DNA of 64,000 nucleotides from Sanderia malayensis (taxonomy: Eukaryota > Cnidaria > Scyphozoa > Semaeostomeae > Pelagiidae): contig RQOL01000466.1 in NCBI GenBank assembly GCA_013076295.1, positions 682,001 to 746,000 on the forward strand. The letters run 5' to 3'. This document shows, piece by piece, positions 20,483-31,390 of the stretch. The notes beneath the pieces were generated by a model, which was not told the DNA's origin, ran no database searches, and was given only the letters and a program-made list of their open reading frames with translations. The translations under genes and the position numbers were made by a program. How positions within the stretch are numbered: the stretch's first letter is position 1; each line of letters opens with the position of its first letter.

Positions 20483-23400
20483 CTAAGGTGGAGGAGGGAA
20501 GGGAATATTCAGAGGAGGAGGGGGCGGAGGAAGCCCACTCACCTGTTCTAGTATCATACCTGGTGGGGGCATTGGTGGAGGAATAAAGTTCACTGCCTGC
20601 GGTGGGAAAAGACTGGGTTTATGTGAAGCATAGGTCTGACTTTTCTGTCCTTGATAAAACATTGAAGCAGGTTGACTTGTATTGATAAACTGTGACTGCT
20701 GATGAAATGCTTGACCGGTATTTAATGCTTGAGATGTCATTGGCTGTGGTAGTAAACCAGCATCAGATTGCAGTCCGTACTGTGGTTGTTTTGCAGCTTG
20801 GCCTTTTGTTGGTGTTACAGTTTGTTTTGAAAACATATCTGGTGTGCCTTGGGGAAGTGGTGGTGGACTTAACATGGCAGTCATGTCCACAGATGGAGGC
20901 GGTGGTGGAGGAGGCAGCGTCTCTTCAGGGGGCAATGATGTGCCAGTTTGTAGATTGTATTTCTGTGTCTTCTGCGGGGTTGTTGTAAATGGGCTACCCT
21001 TGTCTGTGTTTGGTTTCTGTGGGGTTTTCATCGACTTGTGATGGTGCGAGGAAGACTTCTGTTCAGTCAGCGCATGCTTCAAGGGACTATCCACAATTGA
21101 AGTATCAGAAGTTGAACTATGATCTGTGTCCGATAATCTACTTGCAGACATATCACGGGGACCTTTCGAATGGTACTTTTGACCTGGCAAAGATTTATGT
21201 GAAGAATGTTGCTTGCTCTGGTGTGACATAAAATGCTTATCACTTGGTGTTTTCTCTCTCTGCTTGTCTTTAGAAGAGGCAAGTTTTGGCATCGCTGATT
21301 TATGATGTTTATGATGACTGCCACCTTGCAGACTTTTATCTTTAACGTGTCCTGTAAGTTTACTCGAATCTAAGTCTACATTCTGGCTTTTAGTCACAGC
21401 AACATTGGGATCGAGTCTCTTCTTCTTAGCTGGGCTGCTATGCTCAGCTGAATGGTCAGACTCTGCTAAACTGTGCTTATGTTGCAAAGGTGGCAGGGCC
21501 AGAATAAGCTTTTCAGCTGCTGACTTATCTTCAACTGATGCCTTGATTTTTTCAACAGGTCGACTTATCGAAGATGATGATTTCATATCAGGAATCTTTA
21601 GCATATTGTCCTTTTGATCTGGTCTCTTCCTACTCTGTTGCTGTTTCATCATGCCATCATCATCATGTTTTGAAGATTCCCACTGATGTTTATGCTCGCG
21701 ATGTTTGTGTTCACTTCGATGCTTCTGATGTTCAACCTGCTGTCTCTTCTCTGCATCACTGTGCCTGGCACTTTCCGGGTGCTTAGAGTGTTTATGGGTG
21801 CTATGCGAAGAGCTACTGTGATCTTTCCGCTCCTTAGATTTACTTGAATCTGAAGAATGTTCACTTTTTGTATTATGCCTGTTGGTAGAACTATCTCTAC
21901 TGGCAGATGATTTGCTTGAAGATGCTCCGTTATGTTTGTCACCTGCAATACCTTCATCTTCATTATCTTTTTTTAATGTCAAAACACCTCCCTAAAATTA
22001 AGTTTGATGCATAAATAGTCTGGAGATAATTCCATGCAATCTGACTTCAAAATAAACTTGAAGTTCTGAAACACCACATAGCAAGGGATGAAAAGAAATG
22101 TACCTTGTAAATAACAGGACCTGTAGATGTTATTTTCTTTTTTAATCTTGCAGGACAAGAATCTAATACTTTTATAAAATGTGTAGTCATTTCTAGAAAG
22201 AAGACAAGAAATATATAAGCACTGCACATAGTTAACAATTACTAACAAACATAATAAAGTAAAAAGAAATAAACACAGTGGTACTGAAGCAATGAATACC
22301 TTCAATTTTTCCTAATGTTACTTCATTATCCATGTATTCCCACCAATGCTTCTTGTCATGTGATTCTGGGATCTCATAACTAGTCCACTTGCAAGCAACA
22401 TAGATGCAAACACAAGCTACAACTGTCGGCTTTTGCTCAATGCAAAATGTCGTCAAATGCAGACTGCAAACAAGAAGCAATCTAAAACCTCACAAAAATG
22501 TTTTTACACTGCTCTTACATGTTACGCCACAGCCATGCATGCAAATACAAACATCAGCCTAACAGATGAACAAACAATTGCTCACCTATTTGTTGCAAGA
22601 AAATACGAAGTTTGAGCCAAATCTTTTGCAGCTATAAATCAAATGCCATATTATATTGAATAGGACAATATGCAATGAGACATTTGACTTCGGCCATGAT
22701 ACACAGTAGTTCAGAAGATCAAAAAAGACTCAACAAATACCTTTGACCATCTGAGCACATTTCACAACATATGTATGGGGATGCTCAACAGATAATTCAA
22801 ATCCTTGCAGAGAGAAAAAAATGCTTAAGCCACAAGATGGAAGCAGATTTAAAATCTGTAACCCCGGAGGAAAGTGTGGAACTCTGCATCTGAGCCAATG
22901 AAGATAAGATATCTACCTAATGTTTGGAGCAGAATACTTTCATTGTCAATCAAATCCTGTGCCATCTGCATGTATTCCTGCAAACAAAAAAGATGAAGCC
23001 ATCAGACTAAACAGTTTTACTTGCAAATGCTTAGGTCCTTCGCAACAAATCCATTTTCAAGGCTCTTTGTCAAGGCCAAAGATCAGCATACAGGACATGA
23101 CCAATTGTATGCACATAAATACTTATATTACACCTACATCACTTTGACTATCCAGTGTGGCATCAGAATCTTTATGCAGACAACGATATGCAACTTTCAA
23201 GACATGCTCTAGCTTTCTTGGCTGCTCTTCAACTTTTGCACCAAGAAACAAAAAACATGGGGCCATAATCTGATGAAATAAAAAGCAAAGAATTAAGAGA
23301 ATTTCTAATCAAGGGTAAAGGAAGGCTTCCTCCTACACATTCTACTGTGCTCTTTTTTAAATAGATTACCTGTGACAATTTCATCTTCTACTTACATTTC

Positions 23401-24390
23401 TGTGAAAATCCTTGAAGGAATGAAACATGTAAAACCTATGCATATAAACAATTGACGTATTGATGCAAAGTTGATTCCTGCAACAAAGTAAGAGACAACA
23501 ATAGTACATTTGTATATTAGGAAATATGTTCATGACTGAAATACCGTTGCCTTGATCCTCTATTAATACACTAAAGTGCATTTAAAATATATTTCAGGGG
23601 ATAGGCTTACAATTAACCAAAAATATATGCATTTGGGCATTTACAGAATTTTTAGAGAGCACACTGGTGGAAAAATTGTTTTTACTTTGAAAAAAATTGT
23701 CTTTTGTTATCTTGGCCAATGAAAAAATCAGCCAACATGGATTAAATCCAAAGAAGCTCTTGATTCTAAACAAAATGTTTCAAACATCAAACCTTGAGGG
23801 AAAGTCAGTATTTTACAAGGATTTTTGAAACAATTTGTTTATAATCATAGATTAGTTAAGAATTGACTTGATTTGTGTAGTAATATAGAACTATTTTTTT
23901 CCACTTTTCAAAAATCAATTAATTATGGGCAAGCTTCTGATTTCAAAAAAGCATGTATTGGAGTTAGAGCTTCTTTGAGATCTGCTTAGGCCAAACGAAC
24001 AATGCGAAGTATGTCACAATTTGTTTGAACTTGACAAGCATTCCTTCGGTAAACTCGCCATTAAATACATCCATCGCAAGGTAAATCTTTCTACGTGGCC
24101 ATATTTTTTGACCAAGGACCCCAATACGCCATTTGCATCGAATTTGGAACCCTGAAGTCGTTGACAATCAAGGCACGGTCTAGGAGAATTATACTTGAGT
24201 GTGCATCAAATTCCATCACGGTTAAATCAATAAAAGGGGAAGGTATATACACTGTTAGTCTTTGCCCGATGTCTTGAATGAAATTGGCACACTGCTGTCT
24301 GTATCCAAGTTCCTTGGCGTACTCTATACCATTTCGGACTGAAGGAGTATTCATAATTTGGTCCCTTGTAAAGTACCAACGAGCGGCCAT
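20483..24390 (-). CDS. CCNT1: Cyclin T (P-TEFb regulatory subunit)
   Basis: Partner of CDK9 in P-TEFb, which releases paused RNA polymerase II. Nine exons: 24251-24390, 23396-23477, 23138-23269, 22917-22977, 22741-22803, 22586-22631, 22300-22463, 22104-22192 and 20483-21991; all phases fit. This gives 761 residues (human CCNT1 726, CCNT2 730). The cyclin box contains [53 protein letters not shown] and [13 protein letters not shown]. The long last exon encodes a Ser/His/Lys-rich region with many HK and KHH repeats, the type of His-rich tract that drives condensation and CTD binding, and a C-terminus with polyproline ending FPPPP. T1 versus T2 cannot be decided; a cnidarian would be expected to have one ancestral cyclin T. 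Confidence 0.95.
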
Positions 24391-25589
24391 TTTTGAAAGG
24401 ATTCGGGAGAGAAATTGCATGCCGCAAAGGACGCCGGTCGCGCAATGTCTCCGGAAATGCATAATTTAACATATATTTTAGGATTATTACTAATATATGT
24501 TAATTGTTGTTAACAATCGACAGTTTTCATTGGCCGAATCTTCAAAAAATAACGCAATGACAAAAAAACACGAAGAAAAAAACATGGCGATCGAAACTCC
24601 CCTCAACTTCCCCAACCTTCCCCAGCAAGAATCAACATGACTAGCATACCTTTTCCAATAGTTAATGTCCAATGTAACTTCCATCTGGTATGATAAAAAT
24701 GCATGCTTGATATCAGTCGGAAAAACCAACCTTTAAGTTTGTTTTCTTCAGGCCCCTTCTCCACCAAATGTATTGTCTTTATTGTCGAAAATCTCTTTGC
24801 TTGCTCGCTTCAAAAACAGATGATGGCATGCTTGACCATCGGAAATCTACAATTTTAACCTCCTAAGTCACCATTATGATCGTATTAGTTTGAATATAAT
24901 TTTTCTACTAGAATATACTTTCTGAAAAACGTGTATACCACAGCAAGTGGTATAAAATTGGAGGATAGACATTTTAGTGGTCTGCCTTCGTCCTCCATTC
25001 CCGAACACTTCGAGACGCTCTTTACTTCTTTAGCACCATCTTTATGACTTTAACCAGATAACCTTCCCAGCATGCCTTGAGCACTCTCATAGCCAAACAT
25101 GGAATTGGCCCCGAGAATGGCACAATCGCAGGAGCTGCCAGGAATGTTCAGAGAGAAATCCACGCCAACAAGCTTGTTAATAAAATATATGTGATATACA
25201 GTTTTATTTGGGTTCGAAATAAAGATCACTGCTTACAGAACCGTTTCGCCATGTCAAATCCTCCATTCCTTCATCCCATAAAATAATGCAAAGAATATTT
25301 ATTCCCAAAGTTTCCCACATCGTATTCAAAAATCTACCTAGCCCTTAAAAACGCATATTGTACATGCCGTTGTTTAAAAAATCAAGAACAAAGAGTTGGC
25401 AATATTGTATTTGATTAGAGCACCTCCTGTCGACATCTTTCATTCCACGGTTCCATAAAATTGAATTTCATTTCACATGGACGAATGTTGAGCCGCATCC
25501 ACACGAAGAAACGAATATTCATCTAAAAGATTTGGATGGTTTTCAAGCAAGTTATTTCTTTCTCCAGATATTGATAAAACTTCTGCAAA
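24391..25589. other. Divergent intergenic region, cyclin T / TTDN1-like
   Basis: It must contain both promoters. An open frame at 25077-25286 has no recognisable product or good splice partners. I see no repeat or RNA gene. Confidence 0.4.
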
Positions 25590-26275
25590 ATGACATCTAA
25601 CCAGCCGTGGAGAAATGAATCAATAAATACTCATTACGCTTACGATCGAAACAACAAAGGACAAAATGATTCTGGAAACAATATTCATTTGCATGAACAT
25701 TTTCCGACGCCCGCTGAAGAGCAACTAACGCATCCAGCATTTAGGCCCGATTTCAAACATCAGCGGCAAGATGTTTATTACAGAGAACTGGTACACGAGA
25801 ACCCGAATTTCAGGCAACAGCAGGGCTCATTTCGTCCACCTAATCGATACGGATACTCAAACCCTCAAGAATTTAGGAATCAAGGACATTTCTTGCCCCC
25901 AAGAGTAGCAGGACCTTCGTTCCACCATCAACGTTTTCAAAACAACAAACAACGCTATCACAATGACTCACGACAACACTATAACAATAAGGTATATGAC
26001 TTTGAAAGCTACACATTTTTACAAAATAGTAAAACTTGAATGTAGAAACAAAAATGAAGCGACTCTAATCCAACTTGCACGTTCAGGAAAAAATAGGTAC
26101 CTACTACTACTATATATATAAACATTTACATATACTATATTTATTTCAGGATGGTTGGCATAATTCACACGAGAATAACATAAAACGATATTTTAAAGAG
26201 TCTATGCTAGAAGATCCCTGGAAAGAATTTGGTATGGAAGAAAGTTGTACTGAAAAAGTTTCATGTGAAAATTAA
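25590..26275 (+). CDS. MPLKIP: TTDN1/MPLKIP-like protein
   Basis: Two exons, 25590-25991 and 26150-26275, phase 0, 175 residues. The long first exon is low complexity, rich in Asn, Gln, His, Arg and Pro with aromatic spacing. The short second exon carries IKRYFKESMLEDPWKEF (145-161), which matches the conserved C-terminal YFKPSMLxDPW box of vertebrate TTDN1 (mutated in non-photosensitive trichothiodystrophy, linked to intron-lariat debranching and PLK1 binding). The recognition rests on that one box and on the disordered N-terminus plus short C-terminal motif layout, also typical of the family. There is no signal peptide; a nuclear location is expected. Confidence 0.72.
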
Positions 26276-26518
26276 CATAATCTTGTCTGACATTGTGTTT
26301 CCCTCTACATATGCTCCTTTTCTTATATATTTTATTATTATTGCATTTTTATTAATGGGTTGTTGGATTGTGTTTTTATTTGGGATCCTGTTTTATCAAG
26401 ACTAAGAGGCAATTAGGATGTGATCTTAATGTTATTTGATTGCAAAACCTATGTTATTATTTAAGAAATTGTCAGGCATCTGCATGCTAAGATGTTTTGA
26501 TGTCTAGATGGAAATAAC

Positions 26519-28533
26519 TCACAGCATCTTTCGTTCTTTCTCTGATTTTGTTACTTCATATCTTCCATCATCTATTAAGAAACTGCAAACAAAAAACATA
26601 ATAATAATAGGTCTAATAATAATAATAACAATAATAATAATAGCAATGATAGTGAAATCTAATATATATAAATAAAGAAGCCATGCTTGGAAAGTAAAGA
26701 AAAAATGAAACAATATACTCTTACCTATACCAGAAATAGCTTAAAGGAATAGTTGCAAGATGCCATAAAGAATGGGCATCAAATATCCACCAAATTGGAG
26801 GAAAATCAAGAAGCTGTGGAAAATACAGAAGAAAATTATAATAACTGTTTTCAAAATGATAACATAAATAACTTTTAAGCCCGAAGCAACTATAGAATGC
26901 TTTTCAAAATACCTCCAAGCTAAGACAAAGAGAGGTTGCTATCACAATGAATGCGCATTTCCAAGCATACGGTCTTTCTTTCCTTCTCTGGAGAAAAAGA
27001 AAAATACAGTCTGTCAAATTATGGGACAAAGCAAAGCATGGAAAAATGCTCAGAATAAACGTAAAAAATGATAACATACCAAAAGACACCAGCACAGCCA
27101 CATTATAAGATTTACGATACCTGCATAAATGAAAATAAAATTGAGGCTTTTGAAGATTAATTTTAAAACATTTACTAAATTAAGTTGTAAGATACAACGA
27201 AGGAAAGAAAAGCAGTCCCTTACCAATACCAATGTTAAACTTCATATTGTAAACAAAGTCAAATTTTATAAAGGACATGATGTAAACATGGACACAATAC
27301 ACAACAAATATCATCAAATTGAAGACATAGCACCTGCAAAAAATGAACGAATACTCAATGACTTATGAAAAAAACTGCAATTTTTTTCAGCTCAGTTGAT
27401 CTTACACTTCCTGGAAAATTTAAACAGAAATTGCCAATATCTAAAACTTATACAACTTACATTGAATTATGTGGGTCGCCAACGAGTCTATGAAAAAATA
27501 ACTATTGCTTTCAACACTGATGTTCTCATGCAATTAAATAGAATAAGAATTAACAACTCAAATATGATGGAATTTACCTCGTGAAACAAAAGACGATAGA
27601 GGAAATGACGGTTAGTGAAGCACAAAAATAATCCAGCTTCTGAAATAGAGAAATATGCTACCATCAGCCTTCTAAACCAGAAAGCAAAAGTACTACACTA
27701 ATTTAACGAAGAAGAAGCAACTCACCTCTGTCACTGGCAAATCTCTGGTGTGAAATACAGTTGACCATATCCATGCATTTATGCTTACCTGGAATGGAAG
27801 AACTCGTAACTTAAACAATGATACCAATAACTTAAACAATACTTAGAGCTTATAAATTACAAAATGCAAAGACATTTAGGCTTTTTTCATGAGATATCAA
27901 TTTTATGTTTAACTAGAAGAGCAAGACCATATTCATTGATCATTTACCAGGCAATATAACTTAGATATGCCATAGAACTTGTATTTATTCGATACGTTTC
28001 TCGAAAACTTCAGCCAGCCGAATATGTGACTGAGCATGTTTCCCAAAGAAAACAGAGTTGATGCTGGTTCTTGAATGCCAAATAGTCTCACAAATGGCCA
28101 CTGAAAAGTATAAACAATTAAATTTCAGCTATAGTGCATGTATTAAATTCAAAATATTTATTCAAAATTAGCCAATAGGGAGTAAATGACCAAGGCTAAT
28201 CAATTGTCAATAAGAATTATACCTTTGCATGCATACCTTACCATAAAACTGCATTACAGGCACTCCCTCTTCGAGGTATTCTTGTGTGACATTATGCATG
28301 CATTGATATTTCAGCTCATCGAAGCAGGTCCAAGCAAACATGGACAAATACATTGGCAATACAGATGGGTACTGATGATGATTAGTAGTGGCATCACAAA
28401 GGTGCTCGTTATAATACAGACACAAGTCAAACTTGGGAGATCTGTCACCCCAAGAACATTCTGATTCTCGACAATTTACTAGCAATATTAGCCAAGAAAA
28501 GATTGCAGATAACGCAAACTTATACTTATCCAT
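26519..28533 (-). CDS. PGAP3: GPI-anchor lipid remodelling factor PGAP3 (Per1-like)
   Basis: Golgi/ER multipass membrane enzyme that removes the unsaturated sn-2 acyl chain from GPI anchors during fatty-acid remodelling. Nine exons: 28237-28533, 27948-28100, 27726-27788, 27578-27639, 27224-27333, 27080-27120, 26913-26987, 26725-26813 and 26519-26582; phases are continuous and give 317 residues (human 320). Residues 1-21 form a signal peptide. A Cys-rich luminal domain follows ([38 protein letters not shown]), then about seven membrane segments containing [25 protein letters not shown] and [18 protein letters not shown]. These histidine and aspartate motifs are hallmarks of the Per1/CREST superfamily. 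The C-terminus ends EKERKML, a short basic tail. It is head-to-head with OXNAD1. Confidence 0.96.
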
Positions 28534-28723
28534 TGCCTTTTAGACCTTGTTTAAGTACAGTGGTTTTGGTTCATTGTCAGCCTGCACAAAAAACAATGTT
28601 GTATTTCCTGCTGAGCTGATTATTGAAAGCTCTCTTCGGGGGGCGTCTGCGGCCCCCAAATTAATTCGCCGGGGCTGGGGACTTGGAAGGCCAGCCTCGA
28701 ATTCTTGATCAATCTCATGTGCT
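28534..28723. promoter_or_regulatory. Bidirectional promoter region, PGAP3/OXNAD1
   Basis: Only 190 bases separate the PGAP3 ATG from the first OXNAD1 ATG (or 280 from the second). The centre, 28625-28690, is distinctly GC- and CpG-richer than its surroundings. No TATA box is seen. Confidence 0.55.
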
Positions 28724-30106
28724 ATGCGAAAACCCGGAACAAACAAGACAATACAGGCCTGGACAAGTCGATTCGGGTCGGGGTTCAAAATTTTTTGCTG
28801 TAAAATTAGGACCATGTTAAAGTTGATTTCTTTTTCAAAGAGAATGCTGAGTAATACTTCAAATCATTTAGAAAGGACTGTTGATGCGTCAAGATCAAAG
28901 GTTGATCACCCTGAATTAATTTCATTTCAACATCCATATTTTTTCTTGTAGGAAGACTGCACAAGAGCTCATGAATTTAATTTTGAAAATAAATTGGAAC
29001 ATTTTAGTGGTTTGCATTTAACTTAAGACCGACATTCATTTCCAGATTCTTACAAGTGCAACAGTAGAGCAAATCGATCAGATATCTCCAACTGTCAAAA
29101 AGTTGTTACTTCGAGTAGCAAGTGAGAAATTTTCATTCAAAGCAGGTCAATGGTAATGTTGTTATTTGCAAGAACTTGACTTTCCATTACACAAGTCTTA
29201 TAAACACAAAGTTTAAGTTGAATTTCAACAATATACTACCTTTTAGGGTGGACTTTGTGATACCAGACGTTGACACAGTTGGTGGATTTTCTATGTGTTC
29301 AAGTCCAGGTGTTTTGGAAAAATCACATACCTTTGAACTTGCAGTTAAAGAAAGTTCACATCCTCCTGCAAAGTGGATTCATCAACAAGTACAACAACAA
29401 ATGGTTTTTATTAATTACTTTAAAGGCTTAATTTTAACCCATGCAGTCGTTTGCATGAAACCTTTTGCTTTTTGTTGTTTTTAGTGCAAAGTTGGGGACC
29501 AAGTCTTTGTTAAATCTGGGGGAGATTGCTTTTGGGATTCAGATAATGAGAGCAGAAAATTAAAAAGTACTTTACTGGTGGCGGGAGGAATTGGTATAAA
29601 TCCAATATTATCAATATTGGAACAGATTGAAGAGTTGAGGGCTGAAAAAGATGGAAATCATAATCTTGGGAAAGCAATGATTTTGTATTCTGCAAGCAGC
29701 AAAGATGAACTGATCTTCAAAGACAAACTGGATATGTTGACCAAAAATGAAGATATTTCATGCAAATATTTTATCACTAAAGAAATTTCTAATTCTAATA
29801 AAAACACAGCAACTGATCATGTAAATGGTAGATATATTTCTGAAAACATTTAAATTCAGTGATTTGTGTTTCCTTGCAACAGAAGGGGCCCAAAGGTTGG
29901 GAAATATCTGAGATGTTGTTTTGATTTTTTCCATAGAAAGACGAATTAATGAATTTGATATATCGAAAGCAGTACAGTTATTGGCTAATGAGAAAGGAAT
30001 AGACTGCTATATGTGTGGGCCACCTCCAATGATCAGTTGCTTGCAGGGATATCTAAAGAAAAATGGACTGCAAGAATCTGATATTCACTTTGAGCAGTGG
30101 TGGTAG
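28724..30106 (+). CDS. OXNAD1: OXNAD1, oxidoreductase NAD-binding domain protein
   Basis: Ferredoxin-reductase-type flavoprotein, probably mitochondrial; its physiological substrate is not established. Exons 28724-28900, 29046-29152, 29247-29388, 29485-29827 and 29937-30106 give 312 residues, the human length. It shows the FAD-binding motif region KAGQWVDFVIPDVDTVGGFS followed by CSSP, the NAD-binding VAGGIGINPILSIL, and the C-terminal MCGPPPM plus FEQWW ending characteristic of the family. The N-terminus is Arg/Lys-rich, consistent with a mitochondrial presequence. A start at 28814 (A at -3) would give 282 residues; I prefer 28724 because the length then matches. The first donor (AAG/GTTGAT) is weak, so that boundary is the least certain. 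Confidence 0.9.
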
Positions 30107-30498
30107 CATTGCACGATTCAAGGTACAACACAGTTACCATGTATGATTTATTATATAACAAGAGTGTGATATATATTCAATATACAATTCTATTTTTTCA
30201 AAAATCACTTGTAAAAAGAAAAATATCCTAAATATTGGTGTTTAAAACACAATCTGATACACAACATAGTATTTTCATTTAGTACACAGTTTCTTTTCTT
30301 TTCTAAAACCAATTCTCTAAAACGTCACTGCAAAAAAAGTGTTCACCGCCTTGCAATGCCAATGACTGATCAGCTAAAGTTTTCTTCAAATGTCCAGTAC
30401 ATTAATTACTACAAGCACAAGTTATAAAATTCGCATTACACTGCTACATAAATAAATAAATTTTCTGTAAGGAACTAAAAACCTCCAAATATGACATT

Positions 30499-30978
30499 TC
30501 ACCCTTTCTTCTCATTGTTATTAAATGCAGCATAACCAACACCGACCATTATTGCACCAACTACAGCACTTTGGGCCAAAACCCTCAGTCTCATCAGATA
30601 TCTGCTTGTGCTCATTGGTCCTCTGTTTTTATACCCATAAGCACCATATGCACAAGCTGCTACCAACCCAGCAACACCTAAAAGTTGAGGGCACGTACCG
30701 TCATAGGTCTCGTATATTAATATTACCTTCCACTTAATTGATAGACTTGGTAGACTAACTACTCTGGTGTGATTATTTCCTGAAAAAGTCTGTCGTTGTC
30801 ATTGATATATGGCATTCTTGGTCCAAAGGGCCTAAGAAGCTACTTTTCTGCACTTACCTATCGGTATAAATGGATCCCTTTTGCTTTTTCTTACCAATTT
30901 TTCCTTCTGACTTTCTACAGGAATCTCATCTGGAGTCCACCTTGCTTCTTTAGTTGACTTATTTGCATTTGTAGACAT
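30499..30978 (-). CDS. HIGD1A: HIG1 domain protein (HIGD1A-like)
   Basis: Small inner mitochondrial membrane protein that modulates respiratory-chain supercomplexes and cytochrome c oxidase under hypoxia. Two exons, 30858-30978 and 30499-30677, phase 1, 99 residues. The region KLVRKSKRDPFIPIG precedes the first membrane hairpin (GVAGLVAACAYGAYGY); RLRVLAQSAVVGAIMVGVGY is the second, with the conserved R-x-x-AQ loop of the HIG1 domain. It is convergent with OXNAD1; the 392-base gap at 30107-30498 holds only their 3' UTRs as far as I can see. Confidence 0.93.
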
Positions 30979-31390
30979 TTTTTTCGATTTTTTAAAGTTA
31001 ATGTCTTTGCCTTATCTTCTTTCCTGTAGTAAATAGTTCTCTAGTTCACGGTCCACCAGACAGAAGTTTTAAAAGTGAATTTTAGAATTGCGAAATCGTC
31101 CACGTGACGTCAGTGCAAGTGGGAATCCAATAATTTGATTGGTTCATTTTTGCAGACGCAAATATAGAGGTTGTGTATACTTACGTAACATTATTGCAAT
31201 AATGAATATATGTCGTCCCAAAACGATGTCCCAAAGTGAAAGAAAATGTGCAAAAGGTTGAAAAGTGGAGAAGTATTTTTAACTTCATACCGTCAAGATG
31301 ACCAAACAAACTCAATGAAAAGCAATCGTATCTATGTTAAACTAAACAGGCTGTTGTCTTATCAAAATTGTACCAAGGTTTGCCACAAAT

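Noticed and set aside
25077..25286. 70-codon frame upstream of the TTDN1-like gene
   Set aside because: No recognised domain, no splice partner; left as unexplained intergenic sequence.
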